Made by a program: the position numbers and the translations under genes
In this document: piece by piece, positions 1 through 8,995 of the stretch
Layout: every line of letters begins with the position of its first letter
How positions within the stretch are numbered: the stretch's first letter is position 1
Source of the DNA: an uncultured Burkholderiales bacterium
GTDB taxonomy: Bacteria; Pseudomonadota; Gammaproteobacteria; Burkholderiales; Burkholderiaceae
DNA: 64,000 nucleotides
NCBI GenBank assembly: GCA_946480465.1
Contig: CAMLJY010000015.1
Span: 43,500-107,499, forward strand
Direction of reading: 5' to 3'
The notes under the pieces: generated by a model
What the model was told of the DNA's origin: nothing
The model's database searches: none
What the model saw: only the letters and a program-made list of their open reading frames with translations

Positions 1-264
1 GCCCGCTTCGAGCTGGCCAAGGAGCGCTGCGACGACCTGGGCGGCGACGCCAAGGACGTCTGCCTGCGGCAGGCGCGCACCGAGCACGAGAAGGCCCAGG
101 CCGAGATCCGGCTGGCGAAGAAGGTGACCTCGGCGATCGACGAGGCGGACGAAGCGCGGATGAAGGCCGATCGCCGGCTGGCGGTGGAGAAGTGCGGGCA
201 GCTGGCGGGGGATGCGAAGGAGGCTTGCCTGGCTTCGGCGAAATCGCGGTTTGGGGAGAGGTAG
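1..264 (+). CDS. C-terminal part of a charged Cys-repeat protein (partial)
   Basis: The open frame runs in from the left edge and stops with TAG, so the start is outside the window. The 87 visible residues are Lys/Glu/Ala-rich and helical. They hold two copies of a short pattern, CDDLGGDAKDVC and CGQLAGDAKEAC, each a pair of cysteines nine residues apart around a GDAK core, joined by a charged helix. Small, probably exported proteins with this double-Cys pattern are common in Burkholderiales, but I know of no assigned function. The signal peptide, if any, lies upstream. Confidence 0.75.
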   Translation, partial: ARFELAKERCDDLGGDAKDVCLRQARTEHEKAQAEIRLAKKVTSAIDEADEARMKADRRLAVEKCGQLAGDAKEACLASAKSRFGER

Positions 265-374
265 ACGCGGGTCGGTTTCGGGCCCTGGCGGGCGACCTCA
301 CCGGAGCCTTTGCGGCTTGCTGCCGCTACCCGCCGGCTGGGTCTCGCCTTTGCGCTCTCGTGAAGTGCCGTTCA

Positions 375-655
375 CTGCCATCCGGCCGGGATTCGCCCTC
401 GTGCTCGGCCGTCTGCGGTGGACTGCCATCCGGCCGGGTCTCGCTCTCGCCCTCTCGCTTTGGCCTCTGCGGTTGACTGCCACGCGGCCGGGATTCGCCC
501 TCGTGCTCGGCCGTCTGCGGTTGACTGCCATCCGGCCGGGTCTCGCCCTCGCCCTCTCGCTTTGGCCTCTGCGGTTGACTGCCACGCGGCCGGGATTCGC
601 CCTCGTGCTCGGCCGTCTGCGGCGGACTGCCACGCGGCCGGGTCTCGCCCCGGCG
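375..655 (+). repeat. Tandem 48/54-nt repeat array (left arm)
   Basis: Units start at 375, 423, 477, 525, 579 and 627, alternating 48 and 54 nt, so the higher-order unit is 102 nt. Each begins CTGCCA(T/C)(C/G)CGGCCGGG and ends CTGCGGT(T/G)GA. The array stops at the hairpin at 662. Confidence 0.85.
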
Positions 656-661
656 GGCGAC

Positions 662-691
662 CTACTTTCTTTGCTGGTGCAAAGAAAGTAG
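662..691. repeat. 13-bp hairpin CTACTTTCTTTGC
   Basis: Perfect 13-bp arms at 662-674 and 679-691 with a TGGT loop. Very similar AAAGAAAGT hairpins are dispersed in many Xanthomonas and Burkholderiales genomes. It may act as a transcription terminator, but here it marks the inner edge of the tandem array. Confidence 0.8.
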
Positions 692-708
692 GCAAAGAAA
701 GCACCTGA

Positions 709-774
709 AACGTCGATCCGTGCCTCCGCACGCCATCGCTTCCAGCACGGTGTGTTCACCTCTCCGGCGTCTTC
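709..774 (+). repeat. 66-nt direct repeat, copy 1
   Basis: This block is identical over all 66 nt to 63935-64000 at the right edge of the window and has the same orientation. A 27-nt part of it also recurs inverted at 991-1017 with two mismatches. Confidence 0.9.
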
Positions 775-944
775 AATACCCCGAACCGTCGGTCACCAGA
801 TTGGCAGTGAACACCCTCTGGCATACGAACGAGTGCCGCGTCTTTTGCGTGCCATGCGGTCCCGCTCAGGGCGCGACACGCCGCATGCTTTCGCATGCCA
901 GGGCGGCTTACGTGCCAATCTGCTGACCGACGGTTCGGGGTATT
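775..944. mobile_element. Putative MITE-like element with 30-bp terminal inverted repeats
   Basis: Ends at 775-804 and 915-944 are inverted repeats of 30 nt with a single mismatch, each starting AATACCCCGAACCGTCGGTC. The 110-nt interior has no coding frame and carries a second palindrome, GCATGCTTTCGCATGC. Size, symmetry and lack of genes fit a non-autonomous miniature inverted-repeat element or a long cruciform repeat. No clear target-site duplication was seen. Confidence 0.6.
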
Positions 945-990
945 AGGAATGCCAGGGTGCCGAGCCACAACTGTGGCGGATGCACTGAGT

Positions 991-1017
991 GTGCGGATGC
1001 ACGGATGGACGTTCAGG
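991..1017 (-). repeat. Inverted partial copy of the 66-nt block
   Basis: Reverse complement of the first part of the 709-774 block with two mismatches in 27 nt. It places the MITE-like core at the centre of a larger palindrome. Confidence 0.75.
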
Positions 1018-1032
1018 CCCTCTTTCTTGGTT

Positions 1033-1060
1033 ACTTCTTTCTGGGCCAGCAGAAAGAAGT
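1033..1060. repeat. 11-bp hairpin ACTTCTTTCTG
   Basis: Arms at 1033-1043 and 1050-1060 with a six-base loop. The same hairpin occurs at 63888-63915 in the opposite orientation. Confidence 0.8.
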
Positions 1061-1065
1061 GACTC

Positions 1066-1270
1066 GCCCGCCGGGGCGAGACCCGGCCGCGTGGCAGTCA
1101 ACCGCAGACCGCAATGCGCGAGGCCGAGGGCAAGACCCGCCCGCGTGGCAGTGAACCGCAGAGGCCAAAGCGAGAGGGCGAGGGCGAGACCCGGCCGGAT
1201 GGCAGTGAACCGAAATGAGCAAGAGCGCGAAGGCGAAACCCAGCCGCGCGGCGGTCAACCGCAGACCGCC
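1066..1270 (-). repeat. Tandem repeat array, inverted arm
   Basis: Diverged copies of the same units as in 375-655, now reversed; repeated cores are GGCAGT(C/G)AACCGCAGA and GAGACCCGGCCG. The array ends shortly before the terminal codons of the penicillin-binding protein gene. Confidence 0.75.
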
Positions 1271-1342
1271 AATCGCAAGATCGAATCCCCGCCGGCCGCC
1301 GGCAAACAAGCAGCAGCACGAACAAGCCGCGCCGCTAACGCG

Positions 1343-4027
1343 TCATGAGTGCGGCCACTCCACCCCCTCCCCCACCGGCACCTCCGGCACCTCCGGCAAG
1401 GGCGGCAACGGCAGCGCCGCCACCACCGGCGCCGGCGGCAGCGTCGCCGCCGGGGATGAAGGCGGCACGGCCGGCCGCGGCGGCGGCGCCAGCGGCCGCT
1501 CCGGCACCGACCGCTCGCCGGGCACGAAGAACGGCAAGGGCACCGCCGGCCGGGCCGGCTCCGGGCGTGGTGGCAGCGGCAGCGGCACCGGCACCGACCG
1601 CCGCTCGCTCCACTGCATCTCCATCAGCCGCTCCGCCGGCCCGGGCGTTCCGGTCGCCTCGGGCAAGGGCCCCAGCGCCCCGTCCGGCACCGGCACCAGC
1701 GTCGCCAGTTCCGGCAATTCCTCTTCTTCCGGCATCGGCGGCGGCTCCGGCGGCGGTGGCGGGCTCGGGAAGCGTTCCTTCAGGTCGATCAGCCGCGCGT
1801 CGCCCGCGGCCTTCATGAAGTCGCCGACGATCAGCAGCGCATTGCGCCCGCCCTGGCCCCACTGGTTGCTGCGCATCGTCACCCGCTGGTCGTTGAAGCC
1901 GACCCAGGCGCCCATGACGATGTCCGGCCGCATGGCCATGAACCAGCCGTCGGCATTGCGCTGCGAGGTGCCGGTCTTGCCCGCCACGTCGGCCTTGATG
2001 CCGAACCTGCTGCGCAGCTGCCCGCCGGTGCCGTAGTTGATGGTGTCGCGCAGCATGTCGACCAGCTCGACCATGTGCGGCTCGGGCAGCACGCGCTGCG
2101 GTGCCGAGGTGAAGCGCGCCACCTCGTGCCCGTTGCGGTCGGTGATGTGGGTGATGACGCGCGGCTCGCGCCGCACGCCCAGCGCGGCCATGGTGCCGTA
2201 GGCGCCGGCCAGCTCCATCAGCGTGACCGGGCTGGTGCCCAGCGCGAGCGACGGCACGGCCTGCAGCTCGGCCTTCACGATGCCGAGCGAGCGGGCATAG
2301 CTGATCACGCTCTGCGGACCGATCTCCATCATCAGCTGCGCGGTGATGGTGTTCTTCGAGCGCGCCAGGCCCTGGCGCAGCGTCAGCGGTTCGTAGGTCG
2401 CGCCGCTCATGTCGGTGGGCGACCAGGTCGTGCCGTCGCCCATGGCCACCTGCGGCGGCTCGTCGAAGTAGCTGCGGTCCTGGGGCATGCCGCCGAGCAG
2501 GGCCGCGCCGTAGACGAACGGCTTGAAGGTGGAGCCGGGCTGGCGCAGCGCCTGGCCCACGTGGTCGAACTGGTCCACCGCCGCATCCCGGCTGCCGACA
2601 TAGGCCAGCACCTCGCCGGATCGGGGATCGAGCGCGATGAAGCCCGCCTCCAGCCGCGTCTTCGCGAGCCGCGCGGCGCGCATCGCGGCGCGGTCGGCCA
2701 GCGCGATGCGCAGCGCCTGCTCGCCGGGCAGGCCGCGCTCGCGCGCCTGCCTGTAGGCCGGCGTCTCGCGCGCCACCTCGGCCAGCAGCGCCGGCTGCTG
2801 CTGCCAGTAGTAGGCGAAGGCCTCGTCCGCCTTCAGCGCCCCGCGGGCCGGCGGGCCGCTGCGCAGGCCGGCGCGGCTCCACTCGCTGCCGGCCACCGCT
2901 TGCAGCAGGTCGCCCTGGCGCTGCACGGCCTGCTCGGCCAGCGCCTGCAAACGCGTGTCCAGCGTGGTGTGCACGGTCAGGCCCTCGCTGTGCGGGTCGA
3001 TGTTGCGCGACTCCGCCCACTGCATCAGCTCGGCCCGCACCAGCCGGGTGAAATGCGGGCCGGCGGCCGGCCCCAGGTCCTGCCGCGCCACGCGGGTGGG
3101 CAGCGGCTGCCCGGCGGCGCGCCGGCGCGCGGCGGCGTCGATCGCGCCCTCGCGCTCCATCAGCGCCAGCACCAGGTTGCGGCGCTGCTTCGCGCGTTCG
3201 GGCGCGCCCAGCGGGTCGTAGCGCTTCGGGCCCTTGAGCATCGCGACCAGCAGCGCGGCCTCGTGCAGGTCGACCTGGGACGCTGACTTTCCGAAATAGG
3301 TGCGGGCAGCCATCTCGACGCCGGTGACGCGGTACGGGAAGTGCACGTGGTTCATGTACAGCGCCAGGATCTCGTCCTTGCCGTAGGCGCGCTCGATCTT
3401 CAGCGCCAGCGTCAGTTCGCGCAGCTTGCGCAGCAGCGAACGTTCGTTGCCGATGCGCTGGGGAAACAGGTTGCGCGCCAGCTGCTGCGTCAGCGTGGAA
3501 GCGCCTTGCACGTCGCCGGCCAGGCTTTCCCAGGCCGCCACGCACAGGCGCCGGGTGTCGACGCCCCAGTGCTCGTAGAAGCGCCGGTCCTCGGTGGCCA
3601 GCAGCGCCTGCACCAGCGCGGGCGACACCTCCCGCAGCGTCACCGGCTGCTGGATGCGCTCGCCCAGCGTTTCCAGCAGCACGCCGTCGGCGGAGACGAT
3701 GCGGGTCGGCCGCACCGCGGCCTGCGTGGCGACGCTCAGGGCATCGGGCGTGGTGCGCACCAGCCACCAGGCGCCCAGGCCGCCCAGCAGCAGCAGCGGC
3801 AGCAGGATCACGACCATCCAGCCGCCGATGCGCAGCACGGCAAAGCGCAGCGCGGCCCGGCGGGCTTCGTCGCCCAGCCAGGCGCGCCAGCGCGGCGTCG
3901 CGTCCGTGGCGTCCTTTGCGTCCGTGGCGGCAACGGCCCGGTCATCGGCCGCGCGGACCTGGGCAGGCTCCGGCGATGCGCCGGCGGCAGCCACGTCGTC
4001 GGCGGGGGGCGTGGGAGGCTGGGTCAC
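1343..4027 (-). CDS. mrcA: Penicillin-binding protein 1A (bifunctional class A PBP)
   Basis: Bifunctional peptidoglycan synthase of 894 residues. A cytoplasmic tail is followed by one membrane helix (about 66-90). The GT51 glycosyltransferase domain starts near residue 130 and shows EDRRFYEHWG (catalytic Glu146) and GASTLTQQLARN. The transpeptidase domain has all three motifs: STFK with nucleophile Ser499, SKN at 557-559 and KTG from 684. The last 120 residues are Pro-rich and low-complexity, longer than usual. I chose the GTG start because GGAG lies upstream at normal spacing and upstream in-frame sequence is not protein-like. It is divergent from the thioredoxin-like gene. Confidence 0.93.
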   Translation of the reverse strand: MTQPPTPPADDVAAAGASPEPAQVRAADDRAVAATDAKDATDATPRWRAWLGDEARRAALRFAVLRIGGWMVVILLPLLLLGGLGAWWLVRTTPDALSVATQAAVRPTRIVSADGVLLETLGERIQQPVTLREVSPALVQALLATEDRRFYEHWGVDTRRLCVAAWESLAGDVQGASTLTQQLARNLFPQRIGNERSLLRKLRELTLALKIERAYGKDEILALYMNHVHFPYRVTGVEMAARTYFGKSASQVDLHEAALLVAMLKGPKRYDPLGAPERAKQRRNLVLALMEREGAIDAAARRRAAGQPLPTRVARQDLGPAAGPHFTRLVRAELMQWAESRNIDPHSEGLTVHTTLDTRLQALAEQAVQRQGDLLQAVAGSEWSRAGLRSGPPARGALKADEAFAYYWQQQPALLAEVARETPAYRQARERGLPGEQALRIALADRAAMRAARLAKTRLEAGFIALDPRSGEVLAYVGSRDAAVDQFDHVGQALRQPGSTFKPFVYGAALLGGMPQDRSYFDEPPQVAMGDGTTWSPTDMSGATYEPLTLRQGLARSKNTITAQLMMEIGPQSVISYARSLGIVKAELQAVPSLALGTSPVTLMELAGAYGTMAALGVRREPRVITHITDRNGHEVARFTSAPQRVLPEPHMVELVDMLRDTINYGTGGQLRSRFGIKADVAGKTGTSQRNADGWFMAMRPDIVMGAWVGFNDQRVTMRSNQWGQGGRNALLIVGDFMKAAGDARLIDLKERFPSPPPPPEPPPMPEEEELPELATLVPVPDGALGPLPEATGTPGPAERLMEMQWSERRSVPVPLPLPPRPEPARPAVPLPFFVPGERSVPERPLAPPPRPAVPPSSPAATLPPAPVVAALPLPPLPEVPEVPVGEGVEWPHS

Positions 4028-4265
4028 GATGGGGCTCCTGGCGGCACGAACCGCGGTGCACGCCGCGGTTCTTGGACTGCGCCCGATGTTCCGTGCCCCG
4101 CCCGCGGAAGTCGTTCGGGCGATACCGCGGCCGCATGTGGGCTGGCTCCTACAGCGCCTCCCGCAGGGCCGCGCGGCCACGCCGCGGCCAGGGGTTTCAT
4201 CCGCGGAACGATGATCGCGCAGGCTCGATCCACCACCGGAGAATCGCGCCACCAGGAGAACCCCG

Positions 4266-4589
4266 ATGACCTACAGCTCCCAGGAACCGACCCGCGCCGA
4301 GGTCGATGCGCTGCCCGGCGCCACCGTGCTCGAGTTCGGCGCCAACTGGTGCGGCATCTGCGCCGCCGCCCAGCCGGCCATCACCGCCGCGCTGCAATCG
4401 CAGCCGGGCCTGCGCCACCTGAAGATCGAAGACGGCCCCGGCCGGCCGCTGGGCCGCTCGTTCAAGATCAAGCTCTGGCCGACGCTGGTCTTCCTGCTCG
4501 ACGGCCGCGAGCTGGAACGGGTGGTGCGCCCGGGTGATCGCGCCGAGATCACCGAGGCCCTGCAGCGCCAGGCCGCGCACGCCGGCTGA
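4266..4589 (+). CDS. Thioredoxin-like protein with CGIC active site
   Basis: A 107-residue single thioredoxin-fold protein. The redox site WCGIC near residue 33 has Ile in place of the usual Pro of CGPC, and the cis-Pro region [10 protein letters not shown] is present. It has no signal peptide, so it should act in the cytoplasm as a thiol-disulfide reductant or in redox signalling. AGGAGA precedes the ATG at good spacing. The CGIC variant suggests a specialised partner rather than the main thioredoxin. Confidence 0.9.
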   Translation: MTYSSQEPTRAEVDALPGATVLEFGANWCGICAAAQPAITAALQSQPGLRHLKIEDGPGRPLGRSFKIKLWPTLVFLLDGRELERVVRPGDRAEITEALQRQAAHAG

Positions 4590-4953
4590 GAGCGACGCAC
4601 CGCCCAAGAAGGAAGCGATAGGAAGCGAAGGCAGCGGTAGGCAGCGGCAGGCAGCGCTGCCGGACCCGCGAACCGGCACCGGGATGGCGCGCCACCGCGG
4701 CCGGCCCGGCGGCGCGCCGCGCTGGTATCACGTCAAATACGCGTCCATGGACACCGCACCCGGCGCTGCACCGGCCGGCTGCAAGATCACCGGTGCGCGA
4801 ACCGCACGGACGACGCGGGCCGCCGCGGGAAACCCGGGTGGTGACGATTGGCTACAGGCGTCGGACGAGGCCGACAAGCGGACGGCGCCCGCGCTTGCAG
4901 CGCAGCGGCGCACCGCGGCACAGACTGGGCCACGCCCACCCGGAGAACGTCCC

Positions 4954-6327
4954 GTGCCGTCCCGCCTGCCTGTCCCCGCGGCCGTGAAGCGCCCGCGCCG
5001 GTCCGCCCGGGGACTGGCCTGGTCCTGTGGCGTGGCCGCCGCGGTGCTGGCGCTGGCCGGCTGCGGCGAGTCGGCCAAGCTGCCTTTCGAGGCCGGCACC
5101 GGCCCCGATCCGCAGCTGCCCAAGCCCAGGCACACGCTGGTGCCGACGGTGAAGGTCGCCGAGGCCATCGGCTGGACCGGCAACGCCACGCCGCAGGCGG
5201 CCGCGGGCACGCAGGTCAGCGCCTTCGCGAAGGACCTGCAGCACCCGCGCTGGCTGCACGTGCTGCCCAACGGCGACGTGCTGGTGGCCGAATCGAACGC
5301 GCCGCCCAAGGGCGAGGACGCGCCCGGCGGCATCAGGGCCTGGTTCATGAAGAAGATGATGGCCAAGGCCGGCGCCGGCGTGCCCAGCGCCAACCGCATC
5401 ACGCTGCTGCGCGATGCCGATGGCGACGGCGTGGCCGAGGCGCGCTCGGTGCTGCTGTCCAACCTGTACTCGCCCTTCGGCATGGCGCTGGTCGGCAGCG
5501 ACCTCTACGTCGCGAACGCCGACGCGATCCTGCGCTTTCCCTATACCGAAGGCGCCACGTCCATCAGCGGGCCGGGCCAGAAGCTGACCGACCTGCCGGG
5601 CGGGCCGCTGAACCACCACTGGACCAAGAACATCATCGCCAGCCGCGACGGCACCAGGCTGTACGCCACCGTCGGCTCCAACAGCAACGTGGCCGAGCAC
5701 GGCATGCAGATGGAAGAAGGCCGCGCCGCGATCTGGGAGGTGGACCTGAAGAGCGGCGCCAAGCGCCTCTTCGCCACCGGCCTGCGCAACCCCAACGGCC
5801 TGGCCTGGGAGCCCGGCACCGGCATGCTGTGGACGGTGGTGAACGAACGCGACGAACTGGGCAGCGACCTGGTGCCGGACTACCTGACCTCGGTGCGCGA
5901 CGGCGGCTTCTACGGCTGGCCGTACAGCTACTTCGGCCCGATCGTCGACGAGCGCGCCGTGCCGCCGCGGCCGGACCTGGTGGCCCAGGCGATCAAGCCC
6001 GACTATGCGCTGGGCACGCACGTGGCGCCCCTGGGCCTGGCCATCACCGAAGGGCCGGCGGCGGTGTCGGCCGCCTTCCAGAACGGCATGTTCATCGGCC
6101 TGCATGGCTCGTGGAACCGCGACCCGCCCAGCGGCTACAAGGTCGTCTTCGTCCCCTTCGCCAACGGCCGGCCCAACGGCGCGCCGCTGGACGTGCTGAC
6201 CGGCTTCCTCGACGGCGCAGGCAAGGCCCGGGGCCGGCCGGTCGGCGTGGCGCTGGACCGCAAGGGCGGGCTGCTGGTGGCCGACGACGTCGGCAACACC
6301 GTGTGGCGCGTGTCCGCGCAGCGCTGA
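4954..6327 (+). CDS. PQQ-type sugar dehydrogenase family lipoprotein
   Basis: Six-bladed propeller of the soluble glucose/sorbosone dehydrogenase family, which oxidises sugars in the periplasm using PQQ. The 457-residue protein begins with a lipoprotein signal ending LALAGC (lipidated Cys37). Propeller landmarks include [30 protein letters not shown] and [16 protein letters not shown]. The GTG start has GGAGAA six bases upstream, and in-frame sequence before it does not look coding. Substrate cannot be told from sequence. A hybrid kinase gene follows 33 nt downstream. Confidence 0.88.
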   Translation: MPSRLPVPAAVKRPRRSARGLAWSCGVAAAVLALAGCGESAKLPFEAGTGPDPQLPKPRHTLVPTVKVAEAIGWTGNATPQAAAGTQVSAFAKDLQHPRWLHVLPNGDVLVAESNAPPKGEDAPGGIRAWFMKKMMAKAGAGVPSANRITLLRDADGDGVAEARSVLLSNLYSPFGMALVGSDLYVANADAILRFPYTEGATSISGPGQKLTDLPGGPLNHHWTKNIIASRDGTRLYATVGSNSNVAEHGMQMEEGRAAIWEVDLKSGAKRLFATGLRNPNGLAWEPGTGMLWTVVNERDELGSDLVPDYLTSVRDGGFYGWPYSYFGPIVDERAVPPRPDLVAQAIKPDYALGTHVAPLGLAITEGPAAVSAAFQNGMFIGLHGSWNRDPPSGYKVVFVPFANGRPNGAPLDVLTGFLDGAGKARGRPVGVALDRKGGLLVADDVGNTVWRVSAQR

Positions 6328-6360
6328 AGCCTTTGCATCGATCCCCACATCGCGCCCGCC

Positions 6361-8973
6361 ATGAACCCCACCCCGATCGCCGCCTTCGGCGCGCTGCCGG
6401 TGCCCAGCGCCGCCCTGCCGCCCACCCTCGCCTTGCCGGGCCTGGACGAGCCGGCCACACGGCGCGCGCTGGCCGAGCGCGAACTCTTCAGCCGCCTGCT
6501 GGAAAGCAGCGGCGAGTTCGCGGCCGTCTGCGGCCCCGACGGGCGCCTGTCCTTCGTCAACCCCGGCTGGCTGCCCAAGGTGGGGCTGGTGACGCGCGCG
6601 CAGGCGCTGGAGCTGCCCTTGTCCGAGCACGTGGCCGAGCCGGACCGCGGCGAGGCGCTGGCCCAGGTGCTGGCCGAGGCGCGCGAGCGCGCGCAAGCCC
6701 GGGCCGAACTGCGCTTTCGCCACTTCGCCGGCGGCGCCGCGCCCTGGGTGCTGCTGAACGTGCACCTGCTGCGCGACGAACAGGGCCAGCCGGCCGGCTT
6801 CGGCCTGGTCGGCGTCGACATCACCGAGCGCAAACGGGTCGAGCTGGCCCTGGCCACCGAGAAGGCCATCCTCGAGAAGATCGCGCTGCGCGCCCCGTTG
6901 CACGAGGTGCTGGAGCAGCTGGCCCACAGCGTCGAGGCGCAGAGCGACAGCGGCATGCTGTGCTCGGTGCTATTGGCCGATGCGAGCGGCCGCCGCCTGC
7001 TGCACGGCGCCGCGCCCAGCCTGCCGGCGGCCTACAACACCGCCATCCACGGCATCGAGATCGGCCCCGGCGTCGGCTCCTGCGGCAGCGCGGCCTTCGA
7101 GCGGCGGCCGGTCTTCGTCACCGACGTCGCGAGCGACCCGCGCTGGGCCGCCTTCCTGCCGCTGGCGCAGGAGCACGGCCTGGGTGCCTGCTGCTCGATG
7201 CCGGTGCTGGCCAGCGACGGCCGGCTGCTGGGCACGGTGGCGATGTACTACCGCCATGCGCACACGCCCGGCACCGCCGACGTGGCGCTGATCCGCAATG
7301 CCGGGCACCTCGCGGCCATCGCGATCGAGCGCGTCCGCGACGAGCGCGAGCGCCGCGGCAGCGAGGCGCGCTTCCGCACGCTGGCCGATGCGATCCCGCA
7401 CATCGTCTGGACCGCCGACGCCGAGGGCGGCTGGGACTACGCCAACGAGCGCTGGTCCGCCTACACCGGCGACCTGTGCACGTCCGACGCGGGCGAGCCC
7501 GGCCGCATCGACTGGCTGGCCCAGGTGCACCCCGAGGACCACGACGGCGCCGCACGCCAGTGGCGCGAGAGCCTGGCCGCGGGCCAGCCCTGCCTGATCG
7601 AACTGCGCCTGCGCGCCAAGAGCGGCGAGCCCCGCTGGCACCAGCTGCGCGCGCTGCCGCTGGCCGACGAAGGCGGCGCGGCGCAGCGCTGGATCGGCAC
7701 CTGCACCGACATCGAGGACGACCGCCGCCTGGCGCAGGAACGCGAGGAACTGCTGGCGGCCGAGCGCAACGCGCGCGGCGAGATCGAGCGCGCGATGCGC
7801 CTGCGCGACGACTTCGTCGCGACGCTGAGCCATGAGCTGCGCACGCCGCTGACCTCGATCATCGGCTGGACTGCGGTGCTGCGGCGCGCGCCGCCGGACG
7901 GGCCCACGCTGCAGCGCGCCATCGACGTCATCGACCGCAACGCGCGGCTGCAGACGCAGATGGTGGAGGACCTGCTGGACATGAGCCGCATCCTCTCCGG
8001 CAAGCTGCGGCTGGAGGTGCAGCGCCTGGACCTGGCGCCGGTGATCGAGGCGGCGATCGACACCGTGCGCCCCGCCGCCGAGGCCAAGGGCGTGAAGCTG
8101 CTGCCGGTGTTCGGCTCCGCCGGCATCGTGCGCGGCGACCCGGCACGGCTGCAGCAGGTGGTGTGGAACCTGCTGAGCAATGCCATCAAGTTCACGCCGC
8201 GCGGCGGCCGGGTGCAGCTGGTCCACCGGCGGGTCGACAGCCACGTCGAGGTCAGCGTGATCGACACCGGCCAGGGCATTGCGCCGGAGTTCCTGCCCCA
8301 CGTGTTCGACCGCTTCCGCCAGGCAGACAGCTCGATAACGCGCCAGAAGGGCGGCCTCGGGCTGGGCCTGTCGATCGTGCGCAGCATCGTCGAGATGCAC
8401 GGTGGCACCGTGGGGGCGCACAGCACGGGCGAGGGCCAGGGCGCCACGTTCAGCGTGCGCCTGCCGCTGGCGGTGCTGCACGAGCCCGCACCTGCGTCCG
8501 ACACCGGGGAGCCCGGCACCGCGCCGGCGGCCGAGCGCGGGCCCGGCCTGCACCTGCTGTCCGGCCTGTCGCTGCTGGTGCTGGACGACGACACCGACTC
8601 GCGCGACCTGGTCGCGCGCGTGCTCAGCGACGAAGGCGCGCAGGTGCACGCCGCGGCGTCCGCGGCCGAGGCGCTGGACCTGCTGCAGGCGCAGGCCGCC
8701 GCCGGCACGCCGGTGAACGCGCTGCTGAGCGACATCGGCCTGCCCGGCGAGGACGGCTACAGCTTCATCCGCAAGGTGCGCCGCCTGGGCACGCCCAGCG
8801 CCCGGGTCACCGCCATCGCGCTGACCGCGCTGGCCCGCAGCGAAGACCGCCGCCGTGCACTGATGGCCGGCTTCCAGACCCACGTGGCCAAGCCGGTGGA
8901 CCCGGCCGAGCTGGTGGCCGTGGTGGCCACGCTGTGCGGGCGCACCGGCATCGAATCACCGGCCGAACACTGA
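6361..8973 (+). CDS. Hybrid sensor histidine kinase (PAS-GAF-PAS-HisKA-HATPase-REC)
   Basis: An 870-residue soluble kinase with no membrane segment. Order: PAS at about 40-155, GAF at 175-325, PAS at 335-455, HisKA with phospho-acceptor His491 in SHELRTPL, HATPase with NAIKFTP and GGLGLGLSI, and a C-terminal receiver with Asp791 in DIGLPGEDG. It should sense an internal signal and pass phosphate from His491 to its own Asp791 and then to an unseen partner. It may be co-transcribed with the sugar dehydrogenase. The stop codon lies within a short hairpin shared with the convergent regulator gene. Confidence 0.93.
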   Translation: MNPTPIAAFGALPVPSAALPPTLALPGLDEPATRRALAERELFSRLLESSGEFAAVCGPDGRLSFVNPGWLPKVGLVTRAQALELPLSEHVAEPDRGEALAQVLAEARERAQARAELRFRHFAGGAAPWVLLNVHLLRDEQGQPAGFGLVGVDITERKRVELALATEKAILEKIALRAPLHEVLEQLAHSVEAQSDSGMLCSVLLADASGRRLLHGAAPSLPAAYNTAIHGIEIGPGVGSCGSAAFERRPVFVTDVASDPRWAAFLPLAQEHGLGACCSMPVLASDGRLLGTVAMYYRHAHTPGTADVALIRNAGHLAAIAIERVRDERERRGSEARFRTLADAIPHIVWTADAEGGWDYANERWSAYTGDLCTSDAGEPGRIDWLAQVHPEDHDGAARQWRESLAAGQPCLIELRLRAKSGEPRWHQLRALPLADEGGAAQRWIGTCTDIEDDRRLAQEREELLAAERNARGEIERAMRLRDDFVATLSHELRTPLTSIIGWTAVLRRAPPDGPTLQRAIDVIDRNARLQTQMVEDLLDMSRILSGKLRLEVQRLDLAPVIEAAIDTVRPAAEAKGVKLLPVFGSAGIVRGDPARLQQVVWNLLSNAIKFTPRGGRVQLVHRRVDSHVEVSVIDTGQGIAPEFLPHVFDRFRQADSSITRQKGGLGLGLSIVRSIVEMHGGTVGAHSTGEGQGATFSVRLPLAVLHEPAPASDTGEPGTAPAAERGPGLHLLSGLSLLVLDDDTDSRDLVARVLSDEGAQVHAAASAAEALDLLQAQAAAGTPVNALLSDIGLPGEDGYSFIRKVRRLGTPSARVTAIALTALARSEDRRRALMAGFQTHVAKPVDPAELVAVVATLCGRTGIESPAEH

Positions 8974-8995
8974 CGCCGCCGCACGGCAGGCGTCA
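8971..8995. terminator. Short bidirectional hairpin over two convergent stop codons
   Basis: TGACGCC (8971-8977) and GGCGTCA (8989-8995) pair perfectly. The stem contains the stop codon of the kinase on one strand and of the MerR/B12 gene on the other. There is no T run, so termination strength is uncertain. Confidence 0.5.

Larger units (their letters stand above)
265..1342. repeat. Gene-free composite repeat region (large imperfect palindrome)
   Basis: No gene is supported here; open frames in all phases are only translations of repeats. From left to right the region holds tandem 48/54-nt units, a 13-bp hairpin, a 66-nt block that recurs at the right edge of the window, a MITE-like core with 30-bp inverted ends, a partly matching inverted copy of the 66-nt block, an 11-bp hairpin, and the tandem units again in the opposite orientation. 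The two halves form a large imperfect palindrome around about position 860. Confidence 0.8.

Noticed and set aside
212..759. Several overlapping Arg/Pro-rich frames on both strands
   Set aside because: They are only translations of the 48/54-nt repeats, with no ribosome sites or family features.
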